Part shown: positions 58,498 through 64,000 of the stretch, piece after piece
Layout: every line of letters starts with the position of its first letter
Position numbering within the stretch: position 1 is the stretch's first letter
NCBI RefSeq assembly: GCF_022179525.1
Contig: NZ_BPQX01000037.1
Coordinates: 243,710 to 307,709, forward strand
DNA: 64,000 nucleotides
Direction: 5' to 3'
Origin: Methylobacterium persicinum
GTDB lineage: Bacteria > Pseudomonadota > Alphaproteobacteria > Rhizobiales > Beijerinckiaceae
Translations under genes and position numbers: made by a program
The notes under the pieces: generated by a model
The model's database searches: none
Told to the model about the DNA's origin: nothing
What the model saw: the letters and a program-made list of their open reading frames with translations, nothing else

Positions 58498-58633
58498 CGC
58501 GAGGGGCGGTGGCGATAACCGCCGCCGGGCTCGCCTCCCCTCGGTATGCACCGACGATCCGAGACGGCGTCGACGTGGATCAGGCCGCATCTGGAGGCCT
58601 TCCGCGCGATGGTTGGAAATCAGGGACCGCACG

Positions 58634-59080
58634 ATGACCGAGAAGCCGACCGTTGAACTCGCCACCCGGATCTTGACTGCCTATGTTGCACGAAACCGTG
58701 TTCCGGCGTCCAACTTGCCCGAATTACTGACCGAGATCCATCAAGCGATTGATCATCTCGCGACGCCCCGGCAGCCGACCCTGCAGCGTCCGAGCGCCGC
58801 CCAGATCACCGCCTCGATCCGTCCGGATGCGATCACGAGCTTCGAAGACGGCAAGCCCTACAAGGCCCTGCGACGGCATTTGACCCTGCGGGGGCTTACC
58901 CCGGAGACCTATCGGGCGAAGTGGGGCCTTCCGGTCGACTATCCGATGGTCTGCGCGACCTATAGCGCCCGGCGTTCGGAGATCTCGCGGGAGATCAGCA
59001 TTGGCCAACAACAGCGCGCCAAGCTGACATTGGTCGAAAACCCTAAAGGAGCAGCTGAGCCGGCGCGTAGCACTGCCTGA
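58634..59080 (+). CDS. mucR: MucR/Ros-family transcriptional regulator with altered zinc site
   Basis: A 148-residue protein. An N-terminal oligomerisation region (VELATRILTAYVARNRVPAS) precedes the Ros-type domain: DGKPYKALRRHLTLRGLTPE, YRAKWGLPVDYPMVCATYSA. Ros uses Cys-Cys-His-His ligands; at the matching positions this protein has Ser 69, Asp 72, His 82 and Gly 87, so classical zinc binding looks lost. MucR proteins control exopolysaccharide, motility and cell-cycle genes and often themselves. The ATG at 58634 has an AGGGA site. Confidence 0.88.
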   Translation: MTEKPTVELATRILTAYVARNRVPASNLPELLTEIHQAIDHLATPRQPTLQRPSAAQITASIRPDAITSFEDGKPYKALRRHLTLRGLTPETYRAKWGLPVDYPMVCATYSARRSEISREISIGQQQRAKLTLVENPKGAAEPARSTA

Positions 59081-59167
59081 ACTATCGGCGTGCTGCGGGC
59101 GAGCCACACGCCGTATGTAATCTTACGTTAGCGTCTGTAAGCGCCGCTACAACTGCAATTTGGTGAA

Positions 59168-59195
59168 TCGATCCTTTTGTGAGAGAAAGGATCGA
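59168..59195 (+). other. perfect leader hairpin before the diguanylate cyclase gene
   Basis: A 10-base perfect stem (TCGATCCTTT with AAAGGATCGA) around the loop TGTGAGAG, ending 36 bases before the GTG start at 59232. It could act as a regulator site, an mRNA stabiliser or part of an attenuator. Confidence 0.6.
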
Positions 59196-59231
59196 CGTCC
59201 GCGGATCGGCGTTTTCCTGGAGGCGACGCCG

Positions 59232-60386
59232 GTGACCGGTCTCGATCCCGCGACCTTGCTGATCGCGAGTTGCGCGACCACGACCCTGGTCGGCGTGCAA
59301 TTTCTTGTCTCATGGCGCCAGTCGCCCGACTCGCCGTGCCTCGGCCTTTGGGGCTTCGCGCATCTTGTCGGCTCGATCGCCTCGGTCGGGCTCGCCATGC
59401 GCGGCATGATTCCGGACTGGGCTTCCGTCGGGCTCGCCAACGCCGCGATGATCACGGCCTATGGTCTGATCTGGTCCGCGGTCCGGAGCTTCGAGCGTCT
59501 TCCGATTTACCTCCCTATCGGGGCGGCGGGGGGAATCGCGTGGTCGCTCCTCTGCCTCAATACGACGTTCTACGAGTCGATTCCCCTGAGGGTGATGTTC
59601 GCCTCTGCCGTCGCGGCGGCATACTGCTTCGGCGGCGCCTGGACGTTCTGGCGGAAACGCGGGGAAGTCCTTGCCTCCCGCCGCGTCGCCATCGGGCTGA
59701 TGACCAGCTACGGGTTCTGCTACCTCGTCCGTGTGCCGGCCGCGATGCTGGCGCCGCTCCCCTCGAAGCAAACACCACTCACCTCGAACTGGGTCGCCAT
59801 CCTCTGCCTTTTTGCGATGCTGTTCTCCATCGCCTCGGCCTTCACCTTTATCGCATTGGTGAAGGAGCGTGCCGAGCGGAAGCAGCACGCGGCTGCGCGG
59901 ACCGACTCGCTCACCGGCATCGCCAACCGCCGTGCTTTCGTGGAAACGGCGGAGGAACTGCTGCCCATCCGGGTCGACAAAGCGCTGCTCCTCTTCGACC
60001 TCGACCGGTTCAAGGCGATCAACGATCGCTTCGGGCATGAGGTCGGGGACGCGGCCATCGTGGCGTTTTGCGCTGTGGCGGAGGAGACCCTGCCGCATCG
60101 GGCGGTGTTCGGGCGTCTCGGCGGAGAGGAATTCGGCTGCCTTCTGATCGGCACCACGCCGGCCGAAGCCGTCCAGGCGGCGGAGCGGGTCCGCCGAACC
60201 TTTGCGGCCATCGTCCTGCCTGACATGCCGGACCTGCGGCTCAGCGTCAGCATCGGTATCGCCCAGGCGCCGCCCGATGGGGATTTCGACGCCTTGTTGC
60301 GGCGGGCCGACGCCGCGCTCTACGTGGCAAAGAAGAGCGGGCGCGACAGAATCGAGTTGGCCGAGTACGTCCTGCGGGCGGCGTGA
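59232..60386 (+). CDS. membrane diguanylate cyclase (GGDEF protein)
   Basis: A 384-residue protein making cyclic di-GMP. About six helices span residues 7-212, followed by a GGDEF domain: DSLTGIANRRAF, FDLDRFKAINDRFGHEVGD and GRLGGEEFGCLL, with active-site GGEEF at 297-301. The inhibitory RxxD site five residues before GGEEF is absent. The GTG at 59232 follows TGGAGG at 8 bases; starts near 59160 would bury the leader hairpin. Followed 32 bases later by slyX. Confidence 0.88.
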   Translation: MTGLDPATLLIASCATTTLVGVQFLVSWRQSPDSPCLGLWGFAHLVGSIASVGLAMRGMIPDWASVGLANAAMITAYGLIWSAVRSFERLPIYLPIGAAGGIAWSLLCLNTTFYESIPLRVMFASAVAAAYCFGGAWTFWRKRGEVLASRRVAIGLMTSYGFCYLVRVPAAMLAPLPSKQTPLTSNWVAILCLFAMLFSIASAFTFIALVKERAERKQHAAARTDSLTGIANRRAFVETAEELLPIRVDKALLLFDLDRFKAINDRFGHEVGDAAIVAFCAVAEETLPHRAVFGRLGGEEFGCLLIGTTPAEAVQAAERVRRTFAAIVLPDMPDLRLSVSIGIAQAPPDGDFDALLRRADAALYVAKKSGRDRIELAEYVLRAA

Positions 60387-60418
60387 GGGCGTCGCGCTTT
60401 CGCACATCAGGACCGCCA

Positions 60419-60625
60419 ATGGACCCGACCGAACGCCTCGATCTGCTCGAAATCCGGCTCACGGAGCAGGAGGCGACGGTCGAGGATCTCAACCGCATCG
60501 TCACCGAGCAATGGCAGCAGATCGACAGGCTGACCCGGCTCGTGATGGCCCTACGGGAGCAGGTCGAGGAGGCAACTGCCCGGTCCGCACAGCGCGGGCC
60601 GGAGCCGCCGCCTCCCCATTACTGA
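60419..60625 (+). CDS. slyX: SlyX family protein
   Basis: A 68-residue coiled-coil protein: DLLEIRLTEQEATVEDLNRI, then EQWQQIDRLTRLVMALREQV and a Pro-rich end (RGPEPPPPHY), the standard SlyX layout. Its function is poorly known. The start at 60419 (MDPTERL) is preferred; the longer frame from 60383 overlaps the cyclase gene. Confidence 0.88.
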   Translation: MDPTERLDLLEIRLTEQEATVEDLNRIVTEQWQQIDRLTRLVMALREQVEEATARSAQRGPEPPPPHY

Positions 60626-60637
60626 AAGCGCCTGGAC

Positions 60638-62071
60638 CTAGAAGTTCGCCTGGGTAACGAACTTTGTGACGAGGTAGGCGTCTAAAGCTTCGGGCCCGCC
60701 CTCGCTGCCGTAGCCGGAATCCTTGACGCCACCGAACGGCGTTTCCGGAAAGGCGAGGCCGTGGTGGTTGATCGAGATCATCCCGCTCTCCACCCGGTTC
60801 ATCACCCTGGCCGCCCGCTCGGCGGAGCGCGTGTAGGCGTAGGCCGCAAGGCCATACGGAAGGCGGTTGGCCTCGCTCAGGGCGTCGTCATCATCGGAGA
60901 ACCGGTTGATCACGGCCACCGGCCCGAACGGTTCCTCGTTCATCATCCGCGCCGAGAGGGGCACCTCGGTCAGGACCGTCGGCTCGAAGAAGTTGCCCCG
61001 GTTGCCGATGCGCTTGCCGCCGGCCCGAAGGGTGGCGCCCTTCGCCTCGGCATCGGCCACGAGGCCCTCGATGGCGTCGAGACGGCGGCTGTGGATCAGC
61101 GGGCCCATCGTCGTCTGAGGGTCGAGCCCGTCGCCGACCTTCACGCCCTTGGCGAAGGTGGCGAAGCCGTCCACGAACCGGTCGTACACCGACTCATGGA
61201 CCAGGAAGCGGGTCGGTGACACGCAGACCTGCCCGGCATTGCGGAATTTGGACGGGGCCAGGATGGACACCGCCTTCTCGACATCCGCATCCCCGAACAC
61301 GATGGCCGGGGCATGGCCGCCGAGTTCCATGGTCGCCCGCTTCATGTGCTCACCGGCCAAAGCCGCGAGCTTCTTGCCCACCACCGTCGAGCCCGTGAAC
61401 GAGATCTTCCGGATGACCGGGTGAGGGATGAGATAGGCCGAGATCGTCCCCGGATCGCCGTAGACGAGGGACAATGCATCACCGGGAATGCCTGCATCGA
61501 GGAAGGCGCGCACCAGCTCGGCACAGCTCGCCGGGGTGTCTTCCGGCCCCTTCAGGATCACCGTACAGCCGGTGCACAAAGCCGCCGAGATCTTCCGCAC
61601 GGCCTGATTGATCGGAAAGTTCCAAGGGGTAAAGCAGGCGACTGGCCCGACCGGCTCTCTCACGACAGCTTGAAGCACGCCCTCCGCCCGGGCGGGGATC
61701 ACGCGGCCGTAGGCGCGCTTCCCTTCCTCCGCGAACCAATCGACGATGTCCGCGGCTGCCAGGGTCTCAATCCGCGCCTCTGCCAGGGGCTTGCCCTGTT
61801 CCGTGGTCATCACCCGGGCGATGGCGTCCGCACGCTCGCGCAGCAGGTCCGCCGCCTTGCGCATACGCTTGGCCCGCTCGAAGGGAGCCACTGCGCGCCA
61901 CTGCGGAAAGGCCCGCGCCGCAGCCGCCAGCGCCTCATCGAGATCGGCGGTGGTCGCGATGGCGCATTGGCCGATCGTCTCGCCGGTGGCCGGGTTCAGG
62001 ACCGGCAGGGTCTGGCGGTCGGCGCCGGGGCGCCAGCGCCCGGCAATGTGCAGGTCCGTGTTCGGATACAT
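60638..62071 (-). CDS. gabD: NAD(P)-dependent succinate-semialdehyde dehydrogenase
   Basis: A 477-residue aldehyde dehydrogenase. [18 protein letters not shown] and [13 protein letters not shown] mark the cofactor site, [12 protein letters not shown] holds the general-base Glu and [16 protein letters not shown] the catalytic Cys. The overall pattern is closest to GabD-type succinate-semialdehyde dehydrogenases, but related aldehydes cannot be excluded. A GGGAG site precedes the ATG. Convergent with slyX. Confidence 0.9.
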   Translation of the reverse strand: MYPNTDLHIAGRWRPGADRQTLPVLNPATGETIGQCAIATTADLDEALAAAARAFPQWRAVAPFERAKRMRKAADLLRERADAIARVMTTEQGKPLAEARIETLAAADIVDWFAEEGKRAYGRVIPARAEGVLQAVVREPVGPVACFTPWNFPINQAVRKISAALCTGCTVILKGPEDTPASCAELVRAFLDAGIPGDALSLVYGDPGTISAYLIPHPVIRKISFTGSTVVGKKLAALAGEHMKRATMELGGHAPAIVFGDADVEKAVSILAPSKFRNAGQVCVSPTRFLVHESVYDRFVDGFATFAKGVKVGDGLDPQTTMGPLIHSRRLDAIEGLVADAEAKGATLRAGGKRIGNRGNFFEPTVLTEVPLSARMMNEEPFGPVAVINRFSDDDDALSEANRLPYGLAAYAYTRSAERAARVMNRVESGMISINHHGLAFPETPFGGVKDSGYGSEGGPEALDAYLVTKFVTQANF

Positions 62072-62215
62072 GTCACGCTCCCAGGACGAGCCGCGCGTCG
62101 ACTCGGTCCGTGTGGGATTTCGACATGGGGATGGGCGGCGGGCAATGCCGAAAACGAGATCGCAGCCCAGACGTGCGCAAGACCCTCTCGCATCCCGGCG
62201 GCAGCCGGGCGGTGA

Positions 62216-63004
62216 TCAGGCCGCCCGCCGCGCTGCGGGCTTGGGGGCGGTGACCGTGGCGGCACTTCCGCGTCGGGCCTGGAGGGTGGCGCCCTTCGGG
62301 ACGACCGTCCAGCCATCGCGGCACCCGTCGATGGGCTCCGACACGACGACGAGGCCGCCGGGCCCCTCGCGGTAGTAGAGGCTCGGCGGGCGGCCGTCGC
62401 AGGCCCATCGATAGGCGGTGAGGTTCTCGCCGTCCGTGACCACGGAGGTGAACCGCAGGGGCTCCGTGACGGAGGCCGCCTGCATCAGGCCCCGGATCGT
62501 TTCGATGGTGCGGGCCATCGCGCCCACCGGATCGTCCGCGAGGCCGTTGGCCAGGGCAAGGAGGAAGATCGCCTCGGAATCGGTGCTGCCGCGGCGGCTG
62601 TCGTAGAGCTCGTCCGGGATCAGGGCCTCCAGGCGGCGCTTGATCCGGCAATACCCGCCGATCTGCCCGTTGTGCATGAACAGGTGCCGCCCGTGGGCGA
62701 AGGGGTGGCAGTTCGCCCGCGCCGTGGCGGTGCCCGTCGCCGCCCGGACATGGGCGAAGAAAGTCCGCGCCCGCACCTGCCCGCAGAGGTTCACGAGGTT
62801 CTCGTCGGACCAGGCGGGGGAAATGTCCCGGTAGACGCCGGGCTCCGCCCGTTCCCCGTACCAGCCAATCCCGAACCCATCGCCGTTGGTTTCGGTCTTG
62901 CCCTCATCCGCGTGCAAGGATTGATGCACGAGCGAGTGCGTCGGCGCGCAGACGAGGTCGGAGAGGAAGACCGGCTCACCGCTGTAGGCGAGGAAGCGGC
63001 ACAT
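62216..63004 (-). CDS. class II glutamine amidotransferase (YafJ-like)
   Basis: A 262-residue stand-alone Ntn-type amidotransferase. After Met removal Cys 2 (MCRFLAYSG) is the nucleophile. GDGFGIGWYG, ARTFFAHVRAATGTA, NCHPFAHGRHLFMHNGQIGG and RRGSTDSEAIF are family blocks. No synthase domain or partner gene is adjacent, and some relatives act in ergothioneine synthesis (EgtC). Without egtB or egtD here the generic name is safer. A perfect 14-base palindrome covers its ribosome-binding region. Confidence 0.88.
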   Translation of the reverse strand: MCRFLAYSGEPVFLSDLVCAPTHSLVHQSLHADEGKTETNGDGFGIGWYGERAEPGVYRDISPAWSDENLVNLCGQVRARTFFAHVRAATGTATARANCHPFAHGRHLFMHNGQIGGYCRIKRRLEALIPDELYDSRRGSTDSEAIFLLALANGLADDPVGAMARTIETIRGLMQAASVTEPLRFTSVVTDGENLTAYRWACDGRPPSLYYREGPGGLVVVSEPIDGCRDGWTVVPKGATLQARRGSAATVTAPKPAARRAA

Positions 63005-63329
63005 GATCGGACAAGGATCCTTGTACGCGAAGCTACGGGACGTCCGCTGTGACGTAGCCCCGGCCGATGGCCCGGGTCACGTCACATAAGTGTAACCGTC
63101 GCGCCTGTCTGGTGAACAGTTTCTTAACCGCCCCCGTCATGCGCATAATTGATGCTCGGCGCCCCCTTCGGCGGCGGCTTGACCGCAGGGCAGGCATTCC
63201 GAGGAGGCAGGCGCCACTTGTAGACGGCTTCCTGCCGGGCCAGCATGGCCGAATCAGGGAATCACCCGCGCGTTTTCGTGCGGTTCACCTCTCGCGAGGC
63301 GTCGCCCTACCCACCAACAGGAGCATTCG
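63005..63329. other. 325-base divergent spacer
   Basis: Between the amidotransferase (minus) and the receiver protein (plus). Apart from the palindrome at 63011-63024 and a GTCACGTCAC stretch near 63075-63088, no gene or clear promoter is seen. Confidence 0.5.
63011..63024. promoter_or_regulatory. perfect 14-base palindrome before the amidotransferase start
   Basis: ACAAGGATCCTTGT, symmetrical over its full length, ends 6 bases upstream of the ATG at 63004 (minus strand). Its AAGGA could be the ribosome-binding site, so the palindrome might hide it as RNA or serve as an operator as DNA. Confidence 0.5.
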
Positions 63330-63725
63330 ATGGACTGCGCACGCATGGACAGTCACGCGCCGATCGCCCTCGTCGTCGAGGACGATGCCGCGATCCGCGA
63401 CCTCGCGACCGCCGTCCTAGAGGAAACCGACCTCGGCGTCATCGCTTGCGACAACGCGGAAGAGGCCCTGTCCGTGCTGGAGCGCGATGACGTGACGGTT
63501 GCGCTGCTCTTCGCGGATGTCCGCTTGCCCGGGCCGATGGACGGTGTGTCCCTCGCTCAAACCGTGGAGCGGCGATTTCCGGGTGTGCGGGTGATCGTGA
63601 CCTCGGGGGCGACCCGCGACGTGGCGCTGCCCGACCGGGCGGTCTTCATGCAGAAGCCATGGCGGGCGCTGGACGTGCTGGTTCAGGCCGAGCGTGCCAC
63701 CCTGGATATGAAGAGCGCGGCCTGA
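63330..63725 (+). CDS. single-domain response regulator
   Basis: A 131-residue receiver domain with no output domain. VVEDDAAIRDLA supplies the acidic pocket, Asp 63 in LFADVRLPGPMDG accepts phosphate and VFMQKPW carries the conserved Lys. An AGGAG site lies 7 bases before the ATG at 63330; a second ATG at 63345 would drop five residues. Such proteins often act in the relays of HWE kinases (family knowledge); no kinase is adjacent. Confidence 0.88.
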   Translation: MDCARMDSHAPIALVVEDDAAIRDLATAVLEETDLGVIACDNAEEALSVLERDDVTVALLFADVRLPGPMDGVSLAQTVERRFPGVRVIVTSGATRDVALPDRAVFMQKPWRALDVLVQAERATLDMKSAA

Positions 63726-63978
63726 CGCTTCGCAGGCTGTTGGGCATTCCCGGTCGTCGCCTGCTCCAGTGATCGACCGAATAGCGCCGCTCTCCCATTT
63801 GGTTCAGGACGGGGGCGGCGCATCACGGCATGACAGGCTTCGCGCCGCTTTCGCACCAAACCTTTGGCCGTATCGATAGCCCCCTATCCAGCGTCACGCG
63901 CGGCGACGCGGTGGGAGACTGTAGCGGAGAACGTCGCTAGCCGAAGCGGGTACGGAAGCCTCCGCGTCGGCGGAACGC
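63726..63978. other. 253-base region at the window end, no gene seen
   Basis: I find no convincing ORF or RNA gene. The G+C content is lower around 63,850-63,890. It probably separates the receiver gene from a minus-strand gene beyond the window, given the half-terminator that follows. Confidence 0.4.
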
Positions 63979-64000
63979 AAAAAGCCCGGACCGTGATCAC
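63979..64000 (-). terminator. probable half of a terminator, cut by the window end
   Basis: AAAAAGCCCGGACCG at 63979-63993 looks like the 3' side of a minus-strand intrinsic terminator (CGGTCCGGGCTTTTT read on that strand). The matching arm would lie just beyond base 64000, so a minus-strand gene probably ends there. Confidence 0.45.

Larger units (their letters stand above)
58251..58633. other. 383-base divergent spacer upstream of the MucR gene
   Basis: Between the LhgO-like gene (minus) and the MucR gene (plus). It carries the AT-rich promoter-like block and quasi-palindrome at 58447-58497. The long in-frame extension of the MucR frame across it (from 58454) is not conserved in composition and is not a gene. 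Confidence 0.6.

Overview
The window is G+C-rich chromosomal DNA from an alphaproteobacterium, most likely a Methylobacteriaceae-type Hyphomicrobiales (inference). Support comes from the tpiA/ppiD/trp/moa gene order, a MucR/Ros regulator, an HWE-type histidine kinase, Entner-Doudoroff genes, a DUF6894 protein and dispersed palindromes carrying GTCATTGCGAG arms. I see no rRNA, tRNA, CRISPR array, insertion sequence, phage gene or replication origin. The content is mostly core metabolism and envelope functions, with several accessory transport and signalling modules.

Bases 1-9,600: the 3' end of an inositol monophosphatase gene, apt, then rpmH-rnpA-yidC-engB-DUF423 (ribosomal protein, RNase P protein, membrane insertase, ribosome GTPase). 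On the minus strand follow an S10 peptidase coupled to holC, then pyrG and secG. Bases 9,600-19,400: ppk2 and tpiA (minus), then a compact plus-strand run ppiD-trpE-trpG-trpD-trpC-moaC-moeA with ATGA-type overlaps, joining a periplasmic folding factor, tryptophan synthesis and molybdenum cofactor synthesis.

Bases 19,400-28,100: a putative envelope glycan cluster (GT-C-like membrane protein, GT87-like membrane protein, SDR epimerase, UDP-galactopyranose-mutase-like flavoprotein). It ends in strong hairpins and a small ORF split by an amber codon, followed by an SbmA/BacA-like ABC exporter. Bases 28,100-32,500: edd and eda with palindromic repeats around eda, a periplasmic asparaginase and a small ORF.

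Bases 32,700-42,400: a minus-strand signalling and transport block. A sensor kinase and an NtrC-like regulator overlap each other and lie directly upstream of a tightly spaced operon: MFS carrier, metallophosphoesterase, ArsB-like permease and an internally duplicated DUF606 transporter. A sigma-54-like -24/-12 element sits in front of that operon, yet the regulator's GAFTGA loop is altered. This is the most interesting module in the window. A free Hpt protein and an HWE kinase lie next to it.

Bases 42,600-52,100: UbiB-family kinase, aminotransferase, a tailed IF-1, EamA transporter, small secreted proteins, a cytosolic molybdopterin oxidoreductase paired with a flavin reductase, a DUF6894 protein and a DEAD-box helicase. 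Downstream is a palindromic repeat that has itself been invaded by a second repeat. Bases 52,100-64,000: an Ala/Pro-rich membrane-anchored protein, a NarL-type two-component pair, TerB-LrgA-LrgB, an LhgO-like oxidase, a MucR protein lacking most zinc ligands, a diguanylate cyclase with a leader hairpin, slyX, succinate-semialdehyde dehydrogenase, a class II glutamine amidotransferase and a stand-alone receiver protein. The window ends inside what looks like half of a terminator.
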